8,257 nt of DNA, from NCBI GenBank assembly GCA_038222915.1, contig JBBRHH010000265.1, positions 1 through 8,257 on the forward strand, in the 5' to 3' direction. The stretch comes from JBBRHH01 sp038222915. Its GTDB lineage: Bacteria > Planctomycetota > Phycisphaerae > Tepidisphaerales > Tepidisphaeraceae. A program made the translations under genes and the position numbers. This document shows, one piece after another, positions 1 to 6,621 of this stretch; within the stretch, counting starts at the first letter, position 1; every line of letters begins with the position of its first letter. The notes under the pieces are model-generated. The model was not told the DNA's origin. It ran no database searches and was given only the letters and a program-made list of their open reading frames with translations.

Positions 1-2
1 AG

Positions 3-116
3 GTTCGCGCCGCATACCTGAGCGAGGATGGCCGGGCGGAGAAATTTCACGAGAGCCGCCCGCGCGGCTCCGCCGTGGGCCAAAATCGCGTCAAGGCGTT
101 CCAAGCCGCCAAGTGA
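3..116 (+). CDS. Possible 3' end of a plus-strand gene cut by the window edge
   Basis: An open frame enters from the left edge and stops at TGA 114-116, giving about 37 residues, starting VRAAYLSEDGRAEKF and ending VKAFQAAK. About 29 of its 37 codons end in G or C, which fits a coding frame in this genome. The composition is mixed and charged rather than the low-complexity pattern of shadow frames. I do not recognise the family. It would converge on, and overlap by 70 nt, the 3' end of the minus-strand sensor gene. Such a long tail-to-tail overlap is unusual, so either this frame is chance or the sensor's last residues are a run-on past its original stop. Sequence to the left of the window is needed to decide. 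Confidence 0.3.
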   Translation, partial: VRAAYLSEDGRAEKFHESRPRGSAVGQNRVKAFQAAK

Positions 117-2041
117 GGTGTACAGAGACGGTCGTGCACCCCGCTGGCCTCCCCGCCTGGCAAACGCTTCCATGATCTGCCCTTGTGGGTGAGTGTCCAC
201 GTCGCGCGTGACGTATTGCCCTGGTGCTCCACGAAGCCATCCTCCTCAAGCTGCGAAAGCAACCGACCCACCGCTGCACCCTTATTGTCCGGGAAGTCAC
301 CAACAACCTTCTGGGCGATTTCCTGTCTTCGCAATCCGACGTCGATGTAATTCTTTTGCATTATTAGCAAGACACGCACGCACTGCTCGGAACGAGGGTG
401 GGGGTGCAAATTCGCGTTGGGCATTGCGGCGGCCTTCGACGTTTTTCGAGGATTCGGAGTTGCGACGCGCGCCTCACGACGGCGGCGGGTCTCTGCCGTC
501 TTATGCGGCTTTGACCCCACTTGCTTTTCTGCCTTGAATAGAAAAGTCCTCATTTCGTCATATGCTTCGGCAATGCGGTCGGTCAGAGCCGAGTCCAACA
601 TTTTCTTGCCCAAATCGATCAGTGAGTTTTTCTGCGCTACCAGCTGTTCGCGTTTCGTCACGTCCCAGAACATGCCGCGCACCCCCTGCTTTCCATTCTG
701 GTCAACGGTCCTCACCTTGAATCCTTCAACTTTCCGTTTGTCGTCGCTGTTTTTTAGCTGGTTCCATTCATCAATCTTGACCACAGCGCCATTCGCTATG
801 ACCTTTCGGTCCGCTTTCTGATACGCGTCGGCGCAAGCTACCTTATAAAAATCAAAATCGTCCTTTCCATCGATTGTGTCAGTCGACTGCAGGCCAAGGT
901 GCTCCATGAACTCAGGGTTCGCTGACTTAAATTTGCTGTCTGCGTCCTTTCGAAAAATGCAGACGTGCAGGTTTTTGACCAGCGCTTCAAATGCCTCCAT
1001 TTGCTCAGTCTGCATCTTGTTTGCCCTTCGGCGGGTTTCGTCTGCTTGCCAGACGCCAACCTTCCAGGCGCATAGAGTCGCGATTGGCGCCAAGTCTTGA
1101 ATGTCGTCGTACACTGGAAATGGTGGACGGTCGCTCCAACAGACGAGGACCCCAACCCGCTCTCCAGCAAACGTGAGCGGCAGGCCCACCAATGAGTTCG
1201 TAATTCCAAACTGCTTCCGACCTCTTGCGCTCACCCTTCTATCCGTCGCATCTTCGCACAAGTCTGCTGTTCCGGAATAAATCCATCCGGCGAATGATGC
1301 CTCCTTGTCGAGCGAATGCGAGAATCCGTTCTTCGGTCGCTTCTTCACTCTCCAGCCGCATACGTTCAATTTGGAATGATCCTTGTCCGCCACATAGATC
1401 AGGCCGCGGTTCAGCCCGTGCATTTCCTCGACGCCCTCCAGTATTTCACTCAAGATCGTTTCCAGCTTGTCGTGATTGCTATCGTCCCTCTCCGTCAGCA
1501 CTTTCGCCACAAGCTTCCGGAAACCTCGCTCTTCTTCAAACAACTTAACCGCGATGGCGGCGTAACCGGCCAAACGTTCCAGAGTCTTCTTGTGTTGAGG
1601 GTGAAACGCATTTCGCCGTTCTGACTCCACATTCAGCACTCCCATCGATCGATGCTTGAACTGCAGCCGGACCGCAGCCTCGCTCCGAGTCTTGTTGTGG
1701 ATAGGGTGATAGTGCTTTTCAGTATGGAGGGAGCGAACATCGCCTTCAATGAGAGCCGTCTTCTCGTTACGCGTATAAACATGCCAGACAAAACTTTCCT
1801 TTGGTACCGAAGCACCTTTCGGCAACGGATCACTTGTAAGGCCGTGTGTTACGCCGACCTTCAAATCACCACTGGCGTTGGCCATGACCAAATCACCGCG
1901 CTCCGCCCCAACGAGTCTGATCGCCTCCCGAAGAATTCCTGCCAAAATATGATTTAAATCATCTGCTTCGTGAACCTCAAGAAGCAGTTCCCCGAGGACC
2001 TGCAGAAGTTCATCAGGCTCCGACTTCCCATGTTTCGTCAC
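47..2041 (-). CDS. GAF-GAF-PAS sensor protein with C-terminal winged-helix domain, no kinase
   Basis: Cytoplasmic sensor-regulator of 664 residues from the GTG start; no signal peptide or membrane segment is seen. Two GAF-like domains lie at about 28-170 (including AERGDLVMA and GVLNVES) and 190-334 (GLIYVADKD, GLPLTFAGERVGVLVCW). A PAS domain follows at about 347-464 (HVCIFRKDAD, NPEFMEHLG, GMFWDVTKRE), then a helical linker, a basic linker at about 509-546 and a winged helix at about 550-623 (RRQEIAQKVVG, VGRLLSQLEEDGFVEHQ, WTLTHKG). There is no HisKA, HATPase, GGDEF or receiver domain, so output is probably DNA binding through the wing; this is inference. GTG at 2041 is chosen because GGAGG sits 6 nt upstream. 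A TTG 22 codons earlier (2107) keeps the frame open but lacks a ribosome site. The last ~40 residues look unstructured and overlap a possible convergent gene. Third-position GC (18 of 40 in a sample) is far below the glycan genes, hinting at separate origin. Confidence 0.85.
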   Translation of the reverse strand: MTKHGKSEPDELLQVLGELLLEVHEADDLNHILAGILREAIRLVGAERGDLVMANASGDLKVGVTHGLTSDPLPKGASVPKESFVWHVYTRNEKTALIEGDVRSLHTEKHYHPIHNKTRSEAAVRLQFKHRSMGVLNVESERRNAFHPQHKKTLERLAGYAAIAVKLFEEERGFRKLVAKVLTERDDSNHDKLETILSEILEGVEEMHGLNRGLIYVADKDHSKLNVCGWRVKKRPKNGFSHSLDKEASFAGWIYSGTADLCEDATDRRVSARGRKQFGITNSLVGLPLTFAGERVGVLVCWSDRPPFPVYDDIQDLAPIATLCAWKVGVWQADETRRRANKMQTEQMEAFEALVKNLHVCIFRKDADSKFKSANPEFMEHLGLQSTDTIDGKDDFDFYKVACADAYQKADRKVIANGAVVKIDEWNQLKNSDDKRKVEGFKVRTVDQNGKQGVRGMFWDVTKREQLVAQKNSLIDLGKKMLDSALTDRIAEAYDEMRTFLFKAEKQVGSKPHKTAETRRRREARVATPNPRKTSKAAAMPNANLHPHPRSEQCVRVLLIMQKNYIDVGLRRQEIAQKVVGDFPDNKGAAVGRLLSQLEEDGFVEHQGNTSRATWTLTHKGRSWKRLPGGEASGVHDRLCTPHLAAWNALTRFWPTAEPRGRLS
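53..70. repeat. GC-rich hairpin at the 3' end of the sensor gene
   Basis: GAGCCGC (53-59) and GCGGCTC (64-70) are perfect 7-bp inverted arms around a 4-nt loop. The hairpin lies just inside the sensor gene's stop (47-49) and inside the possible convergent frame. No T-tract follows on either strand, so it is not a textbook terminator, though it could still slow or end transcription of the minus-strand gene. Confidence 0.35.
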
Positions 2042-2052
2042 CTTAATCCTCC
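2042..2052 (-). promoter_or_regulatory. Ribosome binding site fixing the GTG start of the sensor gene
   Basis: Read on the minus strand, CGGAGGATTAAG directly precedes GTG 2041-2039. The GGAGG core (plus positions 2048-2052) is 6 nt from the start codon, an ideal spacing. The upstream in-frame TTG at 2107 has nothing comparable, so GTG is the better start. Confidence 0.6.
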
Positions 2053-2122
2053 GCGAAATGATTTGGGCGCCCTCGATGCTATAGCAGCGCCTTCCCTGTT
2101 CGATCAAACCGGAACGCTCAAC

Positions 2123-2150
2123 ATATTATCTTGCGGCTGTAACTTCGCAA
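2123..2150 (-). promoter_or_regulatory. Candidate sigma70-type promoter of the sensor gene
   Basis: On the minus strand, TTGCGA (plus 2145-2150) is followed after 16 nt by TAATAT (plus 2123-2128). These match the -35 and -10 consensus at 4 of 6 positions and, for the -10, as an AT-rich near match. Initiation would fall near 2116, leaving a leader of about 75 nt before the GTG at 2041 but only about 9 nt before the alternative TTG at 2107. The placement therefore also favours the GTG start. Judged by eye only. Confidence 0.35.
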
Positions 2151-2312
2151 AGTCCTCTCCGCGATCTCAAGAGTTGGGCTTATGGCGACGCGACCCGCGC
2201 ACGCAACAACCCGTCGCCCCATAGCCCCAAATTTGCACATATTCCCTCTTTCGGCGACGATTTCTCTGGCATCGGCCTTGGCGGCAAAGATATATTTCGA
2301 CGCACGGCAAAC

Positions 2313-2336
2313 CTCCAATTGGAGAAGACAGCGAAT
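2313..2336 (+). promoter_or_regulatory. Ribosome site of the Wzc-like gene, embedded in a 12-bp palindrome
   Basis: CTCCAATTGGAG at 2313-2324 is a perfect 12-bp palindrome, and its right arm supplies the GGAG of the likely Shine-Dalgarno run GGAGAAG (2321-2327), 9 nt before ATG 2337. The anti-Shine-Dalgarno-like left arm (CTCC) could pair with it, or the palindrome could be a protein site. The function is inferred; the sequence identity is certain. Confidence 0.4.
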
Positions 2337-4430
2337 ATGGGCGGTTCCAATCTTTCCACTCGCGGAGATTTCTCCCTGGTTGCCCCGGTTAACCCCCGGA
2401 CGCAGTCGGATGGCCTTGCTGTTGTCCTCTGGCGTCAGCGCTGGATCGTCATCCTCACCCTCTTCGTCTTCCTCGCCGCCGGCCTCGCCTATTCCCTCCT
2501 CGCCCCAAAAAAATACACCAGCAACGGTTCCTTCGCGATCAACCCCGAACGCAACGACAACGCCGAAATGGTCAACCGCGTTCTCGCCACCGAACAAAAA
2601 ATAATCTACTCCGCCCAGGTCCTCGTCCCCGTCTCGATCGACGCCAACGTCAATACCGCCAAAGTGTTCGACAACGTTAAGAACCGCCTCGCCTTCCTGA
2701 AAAAAGAACTGCGCGTTGACGTCAGCAAGCACGACAACACCGTCACCGTCTCCTTCGACGCGGCCAAACCAGAAGATGCCCAGGCTGTCGTTCAAAGCGT
2801 CCTCACCGCCTATCAAAGCTATCGCGAGCAGCAGACCCTCGTCACCAGCAACCCCGATGTCGACAAGGATCGCAAGGCCAAGAACGAAGACGTGGCAATG
2901 CTGAAAAAGTCCGCCGACGAAATGCACGCCTTCCGCCTCGCCAATCCCGACATCGATTTCAATGGCAGCTTCACCGCCATCCAGAACGAAAAAATCCGCA
3001 GCCTCGGCATCACGCTCACTGCCGCCGAGCGCGAAACCATGGACGCCCGCGGCGACTACGACGAGTCGATGAAGTCCATCAAGGACGATGCCGACAAATT
3101 GAAGTCCGTGAACGAACTGGCCGAAAAGGCCACTCCCTCGTCAGCGGACGTAGTCGCCGGTTTAAAAAAAGAGCGATCCACAATCGACCAGCAGGTCCAG
3201 GATCTGGAGCGCCAGCATCTGCGCCCCACCCATCCGCAGGTCGTCGCCCTCCAGCACAAAATTGACGATCTCAACCTCCGCTTCGCCGTCGCATCCAAAA
3301 AACGCCTCGACGTCGCCCAGGCCAGGGAAACCGCCCTCCGCACCGAATCCGAAAACGCCGTCAAGCATCAAAGGGAAGTCGAAACCAAGACCAACAACTT
3401 CAGCTACATGCAGGAGAACGCCAATCACCTGCGCGAGGAGATCGCCCGCCTCGACGACCGCATCCTCAACGCCAAAGTCCCCCGCGATCCAGGCGCCCGC
3501 CCGGTGGTCGTCCTCGAAATGGGCTCGCTCCCCGAAAAACCCACCTGGCCCTACATGCCGGAAATCATGGCCATCGCACTCGTCGCCGGCACCATCACCG
3601 GCATGGGCTTCGCCCGCGTCCGCGAATGGACCGCCCCGCGCATGCAATCCGTCGACGAAGTCCGCAACGCCCTCGGCCTCCCCATCCTCGCCTGCATCCC
3701 CCACTGGATTGAACAAGGCGCAAATCCCCTCGACCCCATGGGCGATGTCGCCGAGGAATATTCCGACCTCCGCGAAACCATCATCACCGCCACCGCCGAG
3801 CGCGGCGCGAAAAATCTCCTCATGACCGCCCCCTCCCACGAGCACGGCGTCAGCGTCATCATCTGCAACCTCGGCAAGGCCATGGCCAAGGCCGGCGACC
3901 GCGTCCTCATCGTCGACGCCAACTTCCGCTCCCCCGCGCAGCACGCCCTCTTCGATCTCCATCCCGAAATCGGGGCCTCCTCCGTCCTCGCCGGCGACAA
4001 CAAAGCCGAAGAAGCCATCCGCAACACCGGCCTCCGCGGCCTCGATCTCCTCCCCTGCGGCCCCATCCCCAAACGCCCCTCCGAACTCCTCAAGTCCGCC
4101 GCATTCGAAGATCTTCTCCGCGATATGGGCACCCAGTACGACTGGGTTCTCGTCGATTCCCCGCCCGCCACCGTCGCCCCCGACGCCCGCATCGCCGCCG
4201 CCTCCTGCGATGCAACCGTCCTGGTCATCCGCGCCCAGAAAGGCGACCGCCGCCTCGCCGAACACGCCTACGACGCACTCCAAAGCGTCGGCGCACAAGT
4301 CATCGGCGTCGTCATCAACGACGTCCCGCGCCGGAGCAGTTGGGAAGGCAGCCAAAGCTACGTCCGCGCCCCGCGCGAGCTCCCCGATACCACCCGCTCC
4401 TTGCCAGTCACCTCCAGCCGTCTGGACTGA
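2337..4430 (+). CDS. Wzc/Wzz-type polysaccharide chain-length protein with degenerate tyrosine-kinase domain
   Basis: Inner-membrane polysaccharide co-polymerase, 697 residues from ATG 2337; a TTG six codons upstream lies inside the ribosome-site palindrome and is less likely. Order: short cytoplasmic N-terminus; membrane helix at about 36-55; Wzz-like periplasmic region with long coiled coil (about 180-390); PxxPxxPxxP at 399-408, the proline motif before the second helix in this family; second helix at about 410-428; cytoplasmic BY-kinase-like domain at about 470-660. The kinase core keeps the Walker B-like VLVDSPP (Asp607) and the first Asp of Walker A' (VDANFR, Asp527). Walker A reads HEHGVS instead of GEGKS, with Val505 for the ATP-binding lysine; the second Walker A' Asp is Asn529; the ExxRxxR motif is EEYSDLR. 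The C-terminal tail has one tyrosine (Tyr675), not the usual cluster. Likely sets chain length without normal autokinase activity. The downstream acetyltransferase starts 3 nt after the stop. Confidence 0.88.
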   Translation: MGGSNLSTRGDFSLVAPVNPRTQSDGLAVVLWRQRWIVILTLFVFLAAGLAYSLLAPKKYTSNGSFAINPERNDNAEMVNRVLATEQKIIYSAQVLVPVSIDANVNTAKVFDNVKNRLAFLKKELRVDVSKHDNTVTVSFDAAKPEDAQAVVQSVLTAYQSYREQQTLVTSNPDVDKDRKAKNEDVAMLKKSADEMHAFRLANPDIDFNGSFTAIQNEKIRSLGITLTAAERETMDARGDYDESMKSIKDDADKLKSVNELAEKATPSSADVVAGLKKERSTIDQQVQDLERQHLRPTHPQVVALQHKIDDLNLRFAVASKKRLDVAQARETALRTESENAVKHQREVETKTNNFSYMQENANHLREEIARLDDRILNAKVPRDPGARPVVVLEMGSLPEKPTWPYMPEIMAIALVAGTITGMGFARVREWTAPRMQSVDEVRNALGLPILACIPHWIEQGANPLDPMGDVAEEYSDLRETIITATAERGAKNLLMTAPSHEHGVSVIICNLGKAMAKAGDRVLIVDANFRSPAQHALFDLHPEIGASSVLAGDNKAEEAIRNTGLRGLDLLPCGPIPKRPSELLKSAAFEDLLRDMGTQYDWVLVDSPPATVAPDARIAAASCDATVLVIRAQKGDRRLAEHAYDALQSVGAQVIGVVINDVPRRSSWEGSQSYVRAPRELPDTTRSLPVTSSRLD

Positions 4431-4433
4431 TCC

Positions 4434-5081
4434 ATGGACATCCTCATCATCGGCGCAGGCGGCCACGGCCGCGTCGTCCTCGACATCCTCCGCCTCTCAC
4501 GCACCTGCAACCCCGTCGCCTTCCTCGACGCCGACATCTCCCGCGCTAACACAACCGTCGCCGGCCTCCCCGTCCTCGGCGGCATCAACCTCCTCTCCAA
4601 ACTCAAAAAACAGGGCATCGCCGCCGCCATCTGCGCCATCGGCGACAACCGCACCCGCAGAAGCTACGCCCAGCTCGTCCGCGATCACGGCCTCGACCTC
4701 GTCAATGCCATCCACCCCGCCGCCGTCATTTCCTCCACCGCCAACCTCGGCCTCAACCTCGTCATCGCCGCCGGCGCAGTCGTCGGCACCGACGCCAAAG
4801 TCGCCGACTCCGTCATCATCAATACAAATTGCGTAGTCGACCACGAATGCGAATTGGCCGAAGCATGCCACATCTGCCCCGGTGCACTCCTCGCCGGCCG
4901 GGTCCGCGTCGGCGCCAAAGCCTTCGTTGGCCTCGGCGCCAAGCTCCTCCCCTGCCTCCAGATCGGCGAAAACGCCGTTGTCGGCGCTGGAGCCGTCGTC
5001 CTCCACGACGTGCCCCACGGCGCAACCGTCGTCGGCGTTCCCGCCCGCATCATCAAGCAAGACCAGCCCGATCCCCTTTAG
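4434..5081 (+). CDS. PglD/NeuD-type sugar O/N-acetyltransferase (left-handed beta-helix)
   Basis: Cytoplasmic acetyl-CoA-dependent acyltransferase of 215 residues, the normal size for the PglD/NeuD family, whose members acetylate UDP-4-amino-sugars or sialic-acid-type precursors for surface glycans. The N-terminal nucleotide-sugar-binding Rossmann-like half starts MDILIIGAGGHGR, with the glycine-rich GAGGHG at 7-12. Hexapeptide repeats begin at about residue 95 and run to a GVPARII end. In DHECELAEACH, His137-Glu138 and His146 have the same spacing as the catalytic base pair and acetyl-CoA-site histidine of C. jejuni PglD (His125, Glu126, His134), so the enzyme is probably active. It starts 3 nt after the Wzc-like stop with no strong ribosome site, implying translational coupling. 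The matching aminotransferase or glycosyltransferase is not in the window, so the substrate stays open (N-acetylation versus O-acetylation). Confidence 0.88.
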   Translation: MDILIIGAGGHGRVVLDILRLSRTCNPVAFLDADISRANTTVAGLPVLGGINLLSKLKKQGIAAAICAIGDNRTRRSYAQLVRDHGLDLVNAIHPAAVISSTANLGLNLVIAAGAVVGTDAKVADSVIINTNCVVDHECELAEACHICPGALLAGRVRVGAKAFVGLGAKLLPCLQIGENAVVGAGAVVLHDVPHGATVVGVPARIIKQDQPDPL

Positions 5082-5099
5082 ACTGCATAACATGCACTC

Positions 5100-5129
5100 T
5101 TGTTATTCCTGCAATACCATACGTATAAT
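5100..5129 (+). promoter_or_regulatory. Strong sigma70-type promoter for the 60-residue protein gene
   Basis: TTGTTA (5100-5105) lies 18 nt upstream of a perfect TATAAT (5124-5129). This is the best promoter match in the window and stands out in an AT-richer gap within very GC-rich DNA. Initiation near 5136 would give a leader of about 55 nt ahead of ATG 5191. The leader contains an inverted repeat, GTGGAT-GG-ATCCAC, at 5147-5160. Confidence 0.6.
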
Positions 5130-5146
5130 CTGTCGATGTGAGGGTA

Positions 5147-5160
5147 GTGGATGGATCCAC
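5147..5160 (+). repeat. Short inverted repeat in the leader of the 60-residue protein gene
   Basis: GTGGAT and ATCCAC (6-bp arms, 2-nt centre) form a perfect inverted repeat between the TATAAT box and the ribosome site. A 2-nt loop is tight for RNA; as DNA it could be an operator half-site pair. Chance occurrence is possible at this length. Confidence 0.3.
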
Positions 5161-5190
5161 GCGAGGTGAACCGTTCGAAAGGAGCCGTAC

Positions 5191-5373
5191 ATGAGTGCGG
5201 TCTACAATCCAGAATCTGAAGTGATCGCCGAGATCGAACGCATCGAGTTGGAAGCACGCAGCATGCGCCGCCGCATCGAGCATGTCCGCAATCCCGAAGA
5301 CAAACGCGTTCTCAATCGCCTCCTGAAGGAATCCGAGGACCGCGCTGAGTTCCTCCGCGTGCGCCTCCCGTAA
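5191..5373 (+). CDS. Small charged helical protein, family not recognised
   Basis: A 60-residue protein that is almost wholly predicted helix and rich in Glu and Arg (EVIAEIERIELEARSMRRR, then DKRVLNRLLKESEDRAEF). Heptad-like spacing of Ile, Leu and Val suggests a two-helix hairpin or coiled coil joined near the NPED turn at about 35-38. There is no signal peptide, membrane segment or cysteine. The gene is well supported for its size: GAAAGGAG ends 6 nt before the ATG, and a consensus promoter lies about 60 nt upstream. Its function is unknown; it could be a small adaptor or regulatory partner, for instance of the polysaccharide machinery around it, but only position suggests this. Its codons are less C-biased than those of its neighbours. 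It separates the acetyltransferase from the WecA-like gene. Confidence 0.7.
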   Translation: MSAVYNPESEVIAEIERIELEARSMRRRIEHVRNPEDKRVLNRLLKESEDRAEFLRVRLP

Positions 5374-5411
5374 CGCCTTCGATTCCGCCCGAAATCATGA
5401 GATTATCTGAC

Positions 5412-5434
5412 CCTGCGTGGCAGGTTCTACTTTT
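5412..5434 (+). terminator. Weak candidate intrinsic terminator after the small gene
   Basis: CCTGC-GTG-GCAGG (5412-5424) can form a 5-bp stem with a 3-nt loop and is followed by the T-rich TTCTACTTTT (5425-5434). The stem is short and the T-tract interrupted, so it would at most attenuate transcription into the WecA-like gene. Confidence 0.28.
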
Positions 5435-5463
5435 GCGCACGTCACGGTTATCCTGATTCCAGA

Positions 5464-6594
5464 ATGTTTCTAGCGATCCTCTCACTGGCCGGCGTCAGCT
5501 TCGCCATCGCCTTTCTCGCGACACTCTCCGTCCGCTCCATCGCCATCCGCATCGGCTTCGTCGACAAGCCCGGCCACCGCAAGATCCACTCCAAACCCAA
5601 AGCCCTCGGCGGCGGTATCGCCATCTATCTCGCCATTGCCCTCCCCATGCTCGCCGGCTTGATCTTCCTCAACACAGTCACCATCACCCCCACCCCCACC
5701 GCCGGCCAAACCGCCGCCGACCGCGCCCGCAACAGCCTCGCCCTCCACCAGTCCGGCATCCGCGATCACACCCGCCTCGCCATCGCCCTCATCGGCGCAA
5801 TCACATCCATGCACCTGCTCGGCCTCTGGGATGATCGCAAAGCACTCGGCCCCTACCTGAAACTGATCCTCCAACTCGCCATCACCACCGCCCTCGTCGT
5901 CTTCTTCGATCTCCGTGCCCTCACCGTCCTCGGCCCCGTCCCCTCCATCATCCTTTCCGTCCTCTGGATCGCAGGCATCACCAACGCCTTCAACTTCCTC
6001 GACAACATGGACGGCCTCTCCGCCGGCGTCGGCGCGGTCTCCGCCACCGCCTTCCTCATCACCACCCTCACCATGAGCCAGCCCCAGTGGTTCGTTGCGG
6101 CCGTCCTCGCGCTCCTGCTGGGCGCGCTCCTCGGCTTCCTCTGCTTCAACTTCAACCCCGCCACCATCTTCATGGGCGACAGCGGCAGCCTCGTTCTCGG
6201 CTTCATCCTCGGCGCACTCACCATCCGCACCACCTTCATTCCCGTCGGCACACCCCCCGCCGCCGGCTGGTATCCGCTCTTCGCGCCCCTCGTCGTCCTC
6301 GCCGTTCCCCTCTACGACCTCATCGTCGTCAGCGCCATCCGCATCCGACGTGGCAAAAGCCCCTTCGTCGGCGACACCAACCACCTCAGCCATCGCCTCG
6401 TCGCCCGCGGCATGAGTCGCCGCACCGCCGTCCTCTGCATCTACCTGATGACCGCCGCCACCAGCATCGCCGCCGTACTTCTCGTCCACGTCGAATCGAC
6501 ATATGGCGCGATGTTGATCATGCTGCAAACCCTCCTCGTCCTCGGCCTCGTCGCACTCCTTGAACAACATCCACTCCCCCACCCCGAAGATTAA
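5464..6594 (+). CDS. WecA/TagO-type undecaprenyl-phosphate sugar-1-phosphate transferase
   Basis: Integral membrane enzyme of 376 residues, normal for the family, with about ten hydrophobic helices. It transfers a HexNAc-1-phosphate from a UDP-sugar to undecaprenyl phosphate, the committed first step of many surface polysaccharides. Family motifs appear in order: DKPGHRKIHSKPKALGGG (34-51) in the first cytoplasmic loop; the metal-site pair Asp123-Asp124 in GLWDDRK; NAFNFLDNMDGL (174-185); FMGDSGS (236-242); and a late histidine motif HLSHRL (307-312). E. coli WecA has HIHH there, so the third position is Ser instead of His. A Pro/Thr-rich insert at about 73-104 separates early helices. The ATG has no clear ribosome site; the small-gene hairpin lies just upstream. 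MraY is excluded because the motifs are of the WecA/TagO type; the sugar used cannot be read from sequence. Confidence 0.9.
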   Translation: MFLAILSLAGVSFAIAFLATLSVRSIAIRIGFVDKPGHRKIHSKPKALGGGIAIYLAIALPMLAGLIFLNTVTITPTPTAGQTAADRARNSLALHQSGIRDHTRLAIALIGAITSMHLLGLWDDRKALGPYLKLILQLAITTALVVFFDLRALTVLGPVPSIILSVLWIAGITNAFNFLDNMDGLSAGVGAVSATAFLITTLTMSQPQWFVAAVLALLLGALLGFLCFNFNPATIFMGDSGSLVLGFILGALTIRTTFIPVGTPPAAGWYPLFAPLVVLAVPLYDLIVVSAIRIRRGKSPFVGDTNHLSHRLVARGMSRRTAVLCIYLMTAATSIAAVLLVHVESTYGAMLIMLQTLLVLGLVALLEQHPLPHPED

Positions 6595-6621
6595 ACCGGC
6601 GCGATCGCCTAAACTTCGGCC

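Noticed and set aside
2182..2604. Plus-strand open frame starting in the divergent gap
   Set aside because: Most of it overlaps the Wzc-like gene in another frame, becomes Ser/Pro-rich low complexity, and has no homology-like motifs.
3162..4466. Long minus-strand open frame of 434 codons opposite the Wzc-like gene
   Set aside because: Composition is almost only Gly, Asp, Glu, Ala and Val, the mirror of C-ending codons in the plus frame; no domain or start signals. The plus frame has clear Wzc motifs.
5092..5169. 25-codon frame with CxxC and CxC (MHSCYSCN...)
   Set aside because: It overlaps the strong promoter and its start precedes the predicted transcription start; no ribosome site. The zinc-ribbon-like cysteines are probably chance.
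5449..5463. TATCCT just before the WecA-like ATG as a -10 box for a leaderless transcript
   Set aside because: No acceptable -35 element at the right distance; a poor consensus match that could be chance.
5674..5700. Short C-rich run of ACC/CCC codons in the WecA-like gene as a tandem repeat
   Set aside because: It encodes a Thr/Pro loop (TITPTPTAG) and is too short and imperfect to call a repeat element.
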